From Verrucomicrobiota bacterium (GTDB lineage Bacteria > Verrucomicrobiota > Verrucomicrobiia > Limisphaerales > UBA1100), in assembly GCA_028872685.1 (NCBI GenBank), contig JAPKEI010000066.1, positions 1 to 11,047 of the forward strand: a stretch of DNA of 11,047 nucleotides, read 5' to 3'. Position numbers and translations under genes: made by a program. Positions 1 through 7,300 of the stretch are shown in pieces (position 1 is the first letter of the stretch; the number at the start of each line of letters is the position of its first letter). Below the pieces are notes generated by a model. The model saw only the letters and a program-made list of their open reading frames with translations. It made no database searches and had not been told where the DNA came from.

Positions 1-193
1 TGTCGGTCAATGGTAGTTTCCAGACAAGGTTTGCCGAATCAACCAAATCCGCAGGGTATTTTCCGCTGGTGGATGCACCGGTATGGTTGGGCCCGCGCCA
101 AGCCGGCCAGTTATCCGCCATGACCAGCGGGGTGAACAAAAGCACTGTTGCCAGCACACCGATTGGCAGAGACTTAAAGTCGATGTTTTTCAT
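1..193 (-). CDS. Secreted PQQ/BamB-like beta-propeller protein, 5' end only
   Basis: The ATG is at 193-191 and the gene runs off the left edge, so only 64 residues are visible. Residues 1-26 form a signal peptide: a Lys-containing start, a hydrophobic core (GVLATVLLF) and a likely cleavage after VMA. The mature protein opens with DNWPAWRGPNHTGAS. That WPxxRGPxxxGxS signature begins many PQQ-binding-like/BamB-type beta-propeller proteins of Planctomycetota and Verrucomicrobiota. These are exported proteins made of repeated Trp-rich blades, and most have no assigned reaction. The segment ending in LVWKLPLTD fits the usual first blade (xVWKxPL). The gene lies 58 bases downstream of the small membrane-peptide gene on the same strand and may be cotranscribed with it. 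Family assignment rests on the opening motif alone, because the repeats and any catalytic domain are outside the window. Confidence 0.75.
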   Translation of the reverse strand, partial: MKNIDFKSLPIGVLATVLLFTPLVMADNWPAWRGPNHTGASTSGKYPADLVDSANLVWKLPLTD

Positions 194-251
194 GGCCCCA
201 ACCCTACCAACGCCCCGCCTGATTGAGGAGGGTTTTCTCAGGGAGGGGTGA

Positions 252-431
252 TTATTTGATGCGTTTGGATCGGATATAAATTATTGCACAGACAACGGCA
301 ACCACCAAACCCTTGAACACCGGGCTTTCCAACATGCGCCGGTTGGCGTCCAACACCTCCTTATCGGAATAAGCTTGCCCATATAAACTAAGCGACAACA
401 GGGCAAATGATAATGCTAGTAGTTTGTTCAT
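252..431 (-). CDS. Small exported or membrane peptide, 59 aa, unknown function
   Basis: The frame opens at ATG 431-429 and stops at TAA 254-252. The 59-residue product has a signal-peptide-like start (MNKLLALSFALLSLSLYGQA), a short hydrophilic middle (DKEVLDANRRMLES), a second hydrophobic helix (VFKGLVVAVVCAIIYI) and a basic tail (RSKRIK). This predicts either a cleaved peptide with a C-terminal anchor or a two-helix membrane peptide with its basic end in the cytosol. I do not recognise a family. No strong Shine-Dalgarno sequence precedes the start (gttctgcct). Support comes from the coherent signal and anchor architecture, a plausible promoter 26 bases upstream, and the same-strand propeller gene that follows. 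It is short enough that a chance ORF cannot be excluded. Confidence 0.55.
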   Translation of the reverse strand: MNKLLALSFALLSLSLYGQAYSDKEVLDANRRMLESPVFKGLVVAVVCAIIYIRSKRIK

Positions 432-610
432 AGGCAGAACCCTGGCCCACCCGCGAATTATTTAAAACATTAATTCAGCGTTTAAGATAAAAGAACGACG
501 GCTCACCCTGTGGACAAGCAGGGGTGAAATCGATGCAACTTCCACCTGATTCTTTCCTTTAACGGGATCATAATGGTGTCTAATGGAAATCATTGTGCGC
601 GAAGAAGAAG
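432..610. other. Intergenic region with no supported gene
   Basis: This stretch separates the minus-strand 59-aa gene from the plus-strand remnant at 611. Besides the AT-rich promoter-like patch, it holds a weak hairpin: TCACCCTG (503-510) can pair with CAGGGGTGA (519-527) with one bulged base and an 8-base loop. No T-run follows on either strand, so it is not a convincing terminator. CATAAT at 569-574 could be a -10 element for the plus-strand remnant, but no matching -35 is evident. Confidence 0.4.
457..485 (-). promoter_or_regulatory. Possible sigma70-type promoter for the 59-aa gene
   Basis: On the minus strand a TTAAAC hexamer (485-480) is followed by a 17-base spacer and AATAAT (462-457), in an AT-rich patch that stands out from its surroundings. 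Transcription would start about 20 bases before the ATG at 431. Both hexamers are imperfect, so this is a suggestion from sequence only. Confidence 0.3.
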
Positions 611-746
611 ATGGAAAACACAGACTCTACACCCAAAGCCCAGCAGGAACCAACCCAGCCGAAAGAGACTCAGAAAAGGCGGAGAGTATCCGATTGAGTC
701 CTACGTCTACGACACCCACGAAGCTGCAACAGAAGTATCAATCTAA
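611..746 (+). pseudogene. Possible small gene interrupted by a +1 frameshift
   Basis: Two frames look coding in succession. From ATG 611 the frame gives a hydrophilic Gln/Pro/Thr/Lys start (MENTDSTPKAQQEPTQ..., to QK at codon 22) but stops at TGA 695-697 after RRRVSD. The frame one base further on encodes GGEYPIESYVYDTHEAATEV and more, and ends at TAA 744-746. Removing one A from the AAAA run at 674-677 joins them into a 44-residue protein. The downstream stop shares the tetramer CTAA with the stop of the converging GYF_2 gene, the same tight convergent arrangement as at 10761-10764. A different overlapping frame (583-777) is also open but looks less coding-like. I recognise no family. It could be a decayed gene, a sequencing error or chance. 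Confidence 0.33.
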
Positions 747-1225
747 CGCCGCTGGATCTCGATTTCATGTATATTGAAATAGTTGACGCGCTTTTCCTTG
801 CGGGCACCGCCAACATCGATGGAAATGAAGCAGTGATCGCCTTTCACCTCAGAAATACGAAAGACGGCGAACGCGCCTTCACGGGTTTGCATGAAGAGCT
901 GCTCTGGATTGCCATCGGGGTTGAGCTTCTGGAATCGGCCAATCTCGGTATCGAAAAAGCGTTTATTAAACTTAGTGGTGTCCGACGTGTAACGGGCGGT
1001 CACTTCCGTTTGCACCGATGCGGTGGCGGGCGGTGGGGGCGGCGGCGCACCGGGGGCGGCCGTGCCGATGACGCCCGGCACTTCGGTGACATTCATCCAG
1101 CCGGGCGCGCCCTCGTACCATGCCTGGTCGGTGGGCAAAATCTGCCCTTTCTTGAGGTACTCGCGCGCTTCCTCCAACGGATACGGCCCAAACGCTTCGC
1201 CGGCTCGGGTGAAATGCAGCAGCAT
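743..1225 (-). CDS. GYF_2 domain protein, 160 aa
   Basis: Residues 1-50 match the bacterial GYF_2 fold: a short strand ending in a Gly-Pro-Tyr (GEAFGPYPLEEAREYLKKG), then TDQAWYEGAPGWMNVTEVPGV. GYF domains bind proline-rich peptides, and GYF_2 versions are common at the N-terminus of PVC-group proteins. A linker at about 51-66 contains a run of six prolines, which could itself be a GYF ligand. Residues 70-160 form a mixed, strand-rich domain I do not recognise (TKFNKRFFDTEIGRF ... GDHCFISIDVGGARKEKRVNYF). There is no signal peptide or membrane helix, so a cytosolic location is likely. I chose ATG 1225 because the GYF domain starts there; a GTG at 1261 would add twelve residues. It diverges from the gene at 1310 and converges on the remnant at 611-746. 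Confidence 0.8.
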   Translation of the reverse strand: MLLHFTRAGEAFGPYPLEEAREYLKKGQILPTDQAWYEGAPGWMNVTEVPGVIGTAAPGAPPPPPPATASVQTEVTARYTSDTTKFNKRFFDTEIGRFQKLNPDGNPEQLFMQTREGAFAVFRISEVKGDHCFISIDVGGARKEKRVNYFNIHEIEIQRR

Positions 1226-1309
1226 TAGCCCACAATGCGCGGGCGGCGGTAAATTGGCCACCCTATTCTGTGGTGGACAAACCCGGCCTTTTTTGCTAGA
1301 TAATCGCGC

Positions 1310-1762
1310 ATGAAGTCCCGTGCTATACTCTTAGGAGCAGTCTTGGCGCTGCTCATCACTCCCGCAACTCAAACCCAAGCCGGCGAACGGCTGGTGGATG
1401 GCTCCGGCGGGGCGTACCTTGCCGAAGTGGCGGTACGCCCGATAAGTCTGGCCGGCACGATTTTGGGAACCGGCTTTTATATCATTACGTGGCCTTTCTC
1501 CAAAGCCTCCGGCAGCAGCGAAGCCGCCAAACGCGAGCTGATCGATAAACCCTTTGACGCCACTTTCAAACGCAAGTTCGGCGATTTTTCTTCCCTCAAG
1601 AATCCCAAAGTGGCACCCGCGCCAGCAACACCGGCTACCCAGCCGATTGCAAAAACCCAACCCACCCCAGCGCCCAAGACCGCTGAAAAAACCACTCCGA
1701 CCGCCCCGACCCCGCCTGTCCAACCCCAACCCACGCCCACCCCCACGGTGGAGGAGAAATAA
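1310..1762 (+). CDS. Exported protein with Pro/Thr-rich C-terminal tail
   Basis: The 150-residue product begins with a clear signal peptide (MKSRAILLGAVLALLITPAT, likely cleavage near QTQA|GE). A compact core follows, with a hydrophobic segment at about 42-63 (VRPISLAGTILGTGFYIITWPF), then KASGSS and a short helical part ending RKFGDF. The pattern of RPxSLxGTxxGTxxF and PFSxxSG resembles small uncharacterised exported proteins known from proteobacteria; this is recall, and I have no family name. From residue 101 the chain is low complexity, almost only Pro, Thr, Ala, Lys and Gln, as in cell-wall-spanning or disordered linkers. The next gene starts 6 bases after the stop, so the two probably form one transcription unit. 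A GATAAT at 1299-1304 is a possible -10 but would leave almost no leader. Confidence 0.75.
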   Translation: MKSRAILLGAVLALLITPATQTQAGERLVDGSGGAYLAEVAVRPISLAGTILGTGFYIITWPFSKASGSSEAAKRELIDKPFDATFKRKFGDFSSLKNPKVAPAPATPATQPIAKTQPTPAPKTAEKTTPTAPTPPVQPQPTPTPTVEEK

Positions 1763-1768
1763 CCCACA

Positions 1769-2215
1769 ATGGTAATGCGCAACCCCGAGCCAACCGAACC
1801 CATTGAAGTTGAGGAAACAGTGGAAACAAAACCCGAACCGCCTGTGATGGAGGAAGTGGAAGAATCCACCAACGGCGAGCAAGCCGAGCAACCGCCGCTG
1901 ATTGAAAAACCCACCTCCGAAGTGCAAGAGGAGGTTCAGACTGCCTCGCCTCCCCAAAAGCGGGTGAGCGCGCTGGCGGTGGTGAGTGCGGTAAGCAGTT
2001 CGCTGGGGTTTCTCGGTGTGACGAGTCTGCTCGGCCTAGGGCTGGGCATCGTGGCGTTGAAACAAATGGCCGTGAACCCTCAACTCTCCGGGCGACATCT
2101 GGCGATCTTCGGCGTGTGCCTCTCGGCTTTCTGGCTGGTCCTGCTGCTGGCCATGGGCAGCGTTTTATGGGTGGGAATGTCGCTGATGAAAGACCTCATC
2201 AACACGATTTTTTAG
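1769..2215 (+). CDS. DUF4190-like membrane protein with acidic N-terminus
   Basis: Residues 1-64 are strongly acidic and Pro-rich with no predicted fold. Residues 66-101 (SALAVVSAVSSSLGFLGVTS onward, ending IVALKQM) and 108-140 (HLAIFGVCLSAFWLVLLLAM onward) form two hydrophobic blocks joined by NPQLSGRH. That layout, with a small-residue-rich first helix, ALKQM and then GRxLAIxGxxL, matches DUF4190 membrane proteins, whose function is unknown. Cytosolic acidic tail and inner-membrane anchoring are inferred. A GGAGGAG sequence inside the end of the upstream gene lies about 12 bases before ATG 1769. A second ATG at 1775 is possible. The gene follows the exported Pro/Thr-rich protein by 6 bases and converges on the anti-sigma gene. 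Confidence 0.75.
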   Translation: MVMRNPEPTEPIEVEETVETKPEPPVMEEVEESTNGEQAEQPPLIEKPTSEVQEEVQTASPPQKRVSALAVVSAVSSSLGFLGVTSLLGLGLGIVALKQMAVNPQLSGRHLAIFGVCLSAFWLVLLLAMGSVLWVGMSLMKDLINTIF

Positions 2216-2278
2216 ACCAGGGAAGAATTCAGTCGCCGACTTAGAAGCTTTTCGTTCCAAGCCACCAAAAAAACCCGT

Positions 2279-3499
2279 TCACTTTTTCTTGGTATCCGCC
2301 GGCGTTTCATTTTCACCGGCGGAACGGGTGTCGAGGTAGGCGTCCACAGCAAAATCTTCCTTGCCGATGCGGGCGTTACCAAGAACGCGCATGCGGGCGA
2401 TTGCGCGGATGGCACCCAGATTGTGATTCAAAGATTTCGCTCCCTCATCTTTCTTGGGCGGCACGGTGCCGTCAGACTGGCGGGGTGCCACCGACGCAGG
2501 ATGATCCGTACTCTGGGCTGCGGTGAATGCAACCGGTGAATTGTCGAGCGTTGCTTCGAGGATAACCATTCGCTTGAGGGTTTTGTTCGTGCCTTGAACG
2601 CGGAAGAAAGCCTGACCGCCACGACGCATTTTTGCGCCTGGTTTGGGGGCTGCAAGATTGGCGGGACCGGCTCCGCCGCCGCCCAAACCTGCACCGGGCT
2701 GGGACAAGGTCATTTGGGGTTCTTCCGCTTCCGGCACAGCCTCTTCGTTGATAACGGTGCCAGTGTAAACGGAGCCATCGCCATCTACCACGCGAATGGC
2801 CTTGCCAACACGCTTGAGTTCAAAATTCACGAGCACCGGCTTGGGCATTTCCTTTTGCTTGGCCATCACCCGCGAGGCGGCAATGCCACTACGGGCGCGG
2901 GTTTGGGGTTGCTGGGCAAAGTTCAACTGCATTTCGCGGGCGTTGTTGTAATAGTTGCCGTTGGCCATCTTCACGTTTTGGCGCTCGGGCACGTTTCGGA
3001 TAACCTCAGGACGCGGCGCGGGGTGGGTGGGAACCACTTGCGAGGGCACCGCTTGCACGGCTCCACTAACGCTGGGTGCAAATCCGTTGACGGCAGCACC
3101 TTCACCCCCTTCGGGCACGACTTTGGCTGTATCACGGTTCGATTGTTCGGCCGGAGCTTCGGTGATGCCGATGGCGGTTTCGCCTTCGACTTCCGGAGCT
3201 GTGTTTTCGGCCTGGGCCATTGTGTCCGGGTCTGATTTGAAATTGGATAGGGACGTTACGCCCAGCACCACGATGGCGGCGGTCATCCCGCCGAGTGCCC
3301 AGCGCAGCCAGCTAAGGGTGGGTTCGCTGGCGGAGGTGGCTTCTACAGGCGCGGCGGTTTTTTGCCGGCGCACTTCGGCCATCAGCATTGCGCGGGTGGG
3401 CTCGTCGAGCTCCACGGGGTCTTCGTTCCATTGGTCAAGCCGCTGTTGCCGGTAGGCTTTCAGCCACGCTTCCATCTTGTTGTTTTCTTTTTCAGACAT
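2279..3499 (-). CDS. Putative membrane anti-sigma factor, partner of the sigma at 3507-4133
   Basis: This 406-residue protein starts 7 bases after the ECF sigma gene, the usual place for an anti-sigma factor. Residues 1-60 are a charged, helical cytosolic part (MEAWLKAYRQQRLDQW, then TRAMLMAEVRRQK). One membrane helix lies at about 65-86 (LRWALGGMTAAIVVLGVTSL). The rest would be outside the inner membrane: a long disordered, Pro/Glu/Ala-rich stretch (90-215), then a strand-rich region at 221-251 containing RVVDGDGSVYTGTVI, a Gly-rich linker at 268-279, and a last region at 295-392 (FFRVQGTNKTLKRMVILEAT, ARMRVLGNARIG). The zinc HxxxCxxC motif of classical zf-HC2 anti-sigma factors is absent, so the assignment rests on topology and position. 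The C-terminal domain may be a sensor; I do not recognise it. Confidence 0.65.
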   Translation of the reverse strand: MSEKENNKMEAWLKAYRQQRLDQWNEDPVELDEPTRAMLMAEVRRQKTAAPVEATSASEPTLSWLRWALGGMTAAIVVLGVTSLSNFKSDPDTMAQAENTAPEVEGETAIGITEAPAEQSNRDTAKVVPEGGEGAAVNGFAPSVSGAVQAVPSQVVPTHPAPRPEVIRNVPERQNVKMANGNYYNNAREMQLNFAQQPQTRARSGIAASRVMAKQKEMPKPVLVNFELKRVGKAIRVVDGDGSVYTGTVINEEAVPEAEEPQMTLSQPGAGLGGGGAGPANLAAPKPGAKMRRGGQAFFRVQGTNKTLKRMVILEATLDNSPVAFTAAQSTDHPASVAPRQSDGTVPPKKDEGAKSLNHNLGAIRAIARMRVLGNARIGKEDFAVDAYLDTRSAGENETPADTKKK

Positions 3500-3506
3500 A
3501 TTCTGC

Positions 3507-4133
3507 CTACTTTTTAGACGGGATTGCTCCGGTTTTCTCCCTAGAAAATAGCCGGTGCATCACGATCTCCAGTTTATCCCTGCATTTACTGAGCCTGGAA
3601 CTGACGGTTTTTTCATTTAAATCCAGTTCCGCACTGATATCACGGTAGTTTAAATCGCCGAAATAGCGCAGTTCCAAAATCTGCTGGCATGGCCCGCCCA
3701 ATTCCTCAAGGCCTTGGCCGACGAGGTGCCATTTCTCGTCGCGCGTCATTTCCTCATCGGGTGAAGGCAGTGGGCTGGCGGGGTCGAGCAGGCGATTGCC
3801 TTCGTCATCTTCCGCCTGCAACGAGAGCGGCACTTGCCCGCCACCGCGTTTGGCGGCGTGGAGTTTGGATCGGTAATCACGGCTCTTGTTAGCCGCAATG
3901 CGGAAGAGCCACGTTTGCAACCGGCTGCGTCCACTAAAGCCGCCGAGATTTTTAATCACAGATAAAAAGACCTCCTGACAAATCTCATCGCTATCCTCGC
4001 GCGAAAGGTCCGAGGCGAGTTGGAACACAAAACGCCCTACCGCCGCGTAATGCTCGGCAAAGAGTTCTTCCCACGCGTCGTCTTCTCCGGCACGACATCG
4101 TTGGATCATCTCGCGTTCAGCGTCCAGATCCAT
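3507..4133 (-). CDS. ECF-type RNA polymerase sigma factor (second sigma gene)
   Basis: The 208-residue product has the two ECF modules. Region 2 is at about 6-90: REMIQRCRAGEDDAWEELF, DSDEICQEVFLSVI for 2.2, then SRLQTWLFRIAANKSRDY for 2.3-2.4. Region 4 is at about 138-190: LGGPCQQILELRYFGDLNYR, followed by the helix-turn-helix ISAELDLNEKTVSSRLSKCR. The linker is long and acidic. It directs core RNA polymerase to a small set of promoters and is probably held inactive by the membrane protein encoded 7 bases downstream. I place the start at ATG 4133 because homology with the duplicated copy ends exactly there and region 2 begins there; an in-frame ATG at 4211 would add 26 unlike residues. The ribosome site is weak (CGGGA), and a short ORF stops 5 bases before the ATG, so translational coupling is possible. 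Confidence 0.9.
   Translation of the reverse strand: MDLDAEREMIQRCRAGEDDAWEELFAEHYAAVGRFVFQLASDLSREDSDEICQEVFLSVIKNLGGFSGRSRLQTWLFRIAANKSRDYRSKLHAAKRGGGQVPLSLQAEDDEGNRLLDPASPLPSPDEEMTRDEKWHLVGQGLEELGGPCQQILELRYFGDLNYRDISAELDLNEKTVSSRLSKCRDKLEIVMHRLFSREKTGAIPSKK
3972..4133 (-). repeat. Direct repeat copy A: codons 1-54 of the intact second sigma gene
   Basis: This 162-base block aligns without gaps to 4214-4375, a constant offset of 242 bases. By eye I count 20 differences (about 88% identity), 17 of them transitions. Similarity stops sharply at both ends: at the ATG on one side and after the GAG of codon 54 on the other. Confidence 0.93.
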
Positions 4134-4138
4134 TCCCG

Positions 4139-4375
4139 TTAACTTAGCGCGATTTTGCAATACATACCAGTGCGGATTAGCGCAATCGTTTGACGGGAGG
4201 ATACGGGCCATTGCTCCTGATAAATCTCATCGCTGTCCCCACGCGAAAGGTTCGAGGCGGGTTGGAACACAAAACACCCTGCTGCCACATATTGCTCGGC
4301 AAAGAGCTCCTCCCACGCGTCGTCCTCACCGGCACGACAGCGTTGGATCATCTCACGTTCGGCGTCCAAATCCAT
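4139..4375 (-). pseudogene. Truncated ECF sigma gene fragment, 78-codon ORF
   Basis: From ATG 4375 the frame copies the first 54 residues of the neighbouring sigma factor (regions 2.1 to early 2.2), then leaves homology and adds 24 unrelated residues beginning QWPVSSRQ before TAA 4141-4139. DNA melting and promoter recognition parts (2.3-2.4, region 4) are missing, so it cannot be a working sigma factor. The L39P change in a region 2 helix suggests decay. It sits tidily in the cluster: 10 bases after the macroglobulin stop, and 5 bases before the ATG of the intact sigma gene. It may be a relic of a tandem sigma duplication that lost its 3' part, or a short translated leader. A small core-polymerase-binding peptide is conceivable but unsupported. 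Confidence 0.75.
4214..4375 (-). repeat. Direct repeat copy B: truncated sigma 5' end
   Basis: This is the second copy of the 162-base block, separated from copy A by 80 bases (4134-4213) that resemble neither copy. It carries the changes H28Q, A30V, V32A, R34C, L39P, D42N, E46G and C52Y relative to the intact gene, all in its second half. Confidence 0.93.
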
Positions 4376-4385
4376 AAAGGGCAAC

Positions 4386-7300
4386 CTAATCAGTTGAAGC
4401 AACCTTTGCCACCTCGATTTCAACCGGTTGTGCCTCAGCCCGAATCTCCGGTTCGTAATACTGGTAGGCAGTGGATTTGGGTGTCTTGGCCTTCACGGGG
4501 AACTTGGCTTTGAGCTCGTAGGAAAACTCAATGGGCTGTTCGGAACTAATCTCGCGGAAATAAAGGGTCACCTGCCGGCCGTTCATGGAGTACTTTTCAA
4601 TAATCCCTTCATCCTTCAAGCCCTGAAAGTATTCAGGCATCACAGCAAAGCCAGGTGGAATTCCCAGATCAACCAGAGTCATGTCCGCGACATCATTGCG
4701 GTGATACTCTAACTTCACTTTCACACCCAAGGTATCATCCACTTTGAGAGTCTTGGCATCATAGGTCACATCAATAGTGAGCGGTTGATTCTCAGGCAAG
4801 GGTTCCTCCTGCCATGGAAGGTAATGTACCGCCACGATTTGATAAGCGAGGTTTCCTTCGCCCGAAGGCTCGAGGGCCACAGTGTTATCCCCTTCCTTCA
4901 CCAGATGACGTAAACTGATCAGCCGGAAGACATCACTGGTTTCAGCAGTGATCTCAATTTGCTTGGCGGCCTTGCCATTGGCAATCAGGGCTATGGAAAG
5001 ATCCTTATCTGACCCACCACCGCCTTCAGTGCCTGCCAAAAGCGCGCGCATGGCATGCACAGTGGCTTGCGTGGAATGCCAGGTGCCCCGCGAATCTTTC
5101 TTATCGACCAACCATTCCAATGCCTTGTGAGCCACTGAAGTGTGCTGCGAAGCTTTCAGGAAAGCATGAGCAATAATGGCGGTGGTCTCAATGGCGAGGG
5201 TATTGCCTCTACCAAAAGTCACCCCTTGGGAATCTGAACCCCAATAGACCAGTTCCTTTTCCTTCGACTTGGCCTTCTCCAGACGATTGATGAATTCCTT
5301 GGCCTCAGAGCGTTCTGCTGCCACCAATGCATTGGCGCACAAGCCCAGCGTGTAATTATCCTTTTCTCTGTCCGCGTTCTCCAGAATGTAATCCAGAGCC
5401 CGGTTCAACCGGTTATCCTTCTGACCGGACTCTGCCAAAGCCCAGGCAATATAGGCCGTTGTCCGCAGCGTTGCCCCCTGGAATGCGTTGATGGCCCCTT
5501 CGGCAATACCGCCTTGATCCGGTTTCCAAGAACCGTCCCCCTTTTGCTGGCCATAAAGCCAATCTCGGGTACGCTCAATCACCTTCGGATCCACATCATA
5601 CACCTTGGCCATGTCTGAAAACTCCATCAGCCCGTAAGCAGTCAATACATTGTGAGCGGGCGCCTTCCCGAACCACTCAAACCCGCCGCCTTTTACCTCA
5701 TAGGAAAGCAGACGTTGGTAACCGATATTAATGAAGTTCAAGGCCTTCATCTCGATCTCGGGTTTAATCTGTTTATTACGGCGCATGTAGTCGAGCACCA
5801 GAATGTTGGGATAAGTGGCTGAAGAGGTTTGCTCAAAACACCCGTGGGGCATCTGAAAGATTCCATCCAAGCCTTCGACCACCTGACTGAAAGCGCCCGG
5901 ATAAATCTTCACATAAAGATCATTGGCCCCCTCAATCGCTTCAGCGGGAAATTCAATCTGTTGAGCCAGATTTTCATCGAGCCGGCCATTCATGATTTGT
6001 TCAAAGCGTTTACCATCAGGCTCCACACGCACACGCCTTTCCACTGCATCGGCCAGTTCCGAACCAAATGCCTTGAGGGTTAGTGCATGGCTGCCGGGCT
6101 TCACTGCCTTTAAGGTGAAGTACACACGGGTCACTTCTCCAGCGCCAATCTCCAGAGTCTTGGTGGGATCATCGAGCAACTCGAACCAAGGACCTTCCTG
6201 CACCTCCAACCGGATCGTTTGTGGTTTATCGAGGTAATTGTAAACGGCAACCGGCACACTCACCTGATCATTCTGGGTGAGCGCCACCGGGAAATCGATA
6301 TCCACGAAAAAATCCTGGAATACACGAATGCCGGTCGTAGCTGAACCCAGCCCACCTCCCTTGGAAACCGCACTCATGGCCAGACGCCAGGTAGTGATGG
6401 AATCGGCCAAAGGAACCTCCAGTTTGGCCCGACCCTGCTCATCAGTAATCAACTCCGGCTTCCACAGAAGGGTCTCGGGAAAATAACGCCGGATACGAGT
6501 GGGCGCCTTCAGATTACTACCTACAGCATCTTTACCGCCCGGGGCCTCTTCGGTCGTTTCTTCTAATTTTTCTGCATTGGGCATGCCTTCGGCAAAATCT
6601 GGCCTGTCGCCATCCATTGCCATCTCATTCACAGCCATGTTCATCTCCATTCCATCCGCCATCATATCGTTTCGAGCTCCCATGCTCCCACCGGCTACCA
6701 TTAAGATCATCAGAAAAAGCAGAATACAGGAAGGGCCACTCAGGCAGGTGCGACTCATGCCCAGCCAGACCATGCGTCCACTACTGACTTCGTGCATGGC
6801 ACAATTACGCGCAATGGAGATAGCTCCTCCGATCAGCGCCAGCAAACCAAAGACAACTAAAAGGGTAATTTTCACTGTCTTATCACCAATCACATTTTCC
6901 TGACCGCCAATAATGATCGCCACCAGATAAAGTGCCCATAAGAGATAAACTGCCGGCACCGCCAACACTACCTTGCGTAGTAGGGGCAAAGACTGGGTTG
7001 TCTCTGATTTACGCAGCTTGATGACTGAAAGAATCAAAAGAACAAAAACCGCCACCAGAGTAAACAAAGCGAATCCCAGAAAGGTAAAGCCAACCGCATC
7101 ATTACGGGTGGCGTTGGCGATTACGGCCGAGAGAACCCCGATCACAATCGGAATATTGATTCCTAATACCCACCAGAGCATGAGCCCATCAGTCGCCTTC
7201 TTGAAGGCCAGTTGTTCATCACCCGATCCCTCAATAGGCTGGCGACGGATGAATTTAAGGATGCCATAACCCAATATCGGCAAAGTAAGCAGGATGAAGA

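Noticed and set aside
503..527. Hairpin as a transcription terminator
   Set aside because: The stem has a bulge, no T-run follows on either strand, and no gene ends there.
583..777. 64-codon plus-strand frame
   Set aside because: It lacks a ribosome site, runs 35 bases into the converging GYF_2 gene, and its residues look less coding-like than the two frames joined at 674-677.
767..1228. Plus-strand frame of 153 codons opposite the GYF_2 gene
   Set aside because: The minus strand has an identifiable GYF_2 domain; the plus frame has none and is rich in Arg/Gly from GC-rich codons.
1258..1278. CCACC/GGTGG inverted repeat between diverging genes as an operator
   Set aside because: The arms are only five bases, easily expected by chance in GC-rich sequence.
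1331..1957. Long minus-strand frame rich in Gly, Phe and Arg (208 codons)
   Set aside because: It lies antisense to two genes with clear signal and membrane features. Its composition is the mirror of their Pro/Thr and Glu/Pro-rich codons and it has no recognisable domain.
2216..2278. Bidirectional terminator between converging genes
   Set aside because: I could not find a stable stem followed by a T-run in this 63-base gap, only scattered A and T runs.
2594..3235. Plus-strand frame of 213 codons
   Set aside because: It lies wholly antisense to the anti-sigma gene, which has the right position, start and membrane helix. The His/Gly-rich product looks like an antisense shadow.
4134..4211. Upstream ATG (4211) as the start of the second sigma factor
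   Set aside because: The extra 26 residues resemble no sigma region, and homology between the duplicated copies ends exactly at ATG 4133, which marks the ancestral start.
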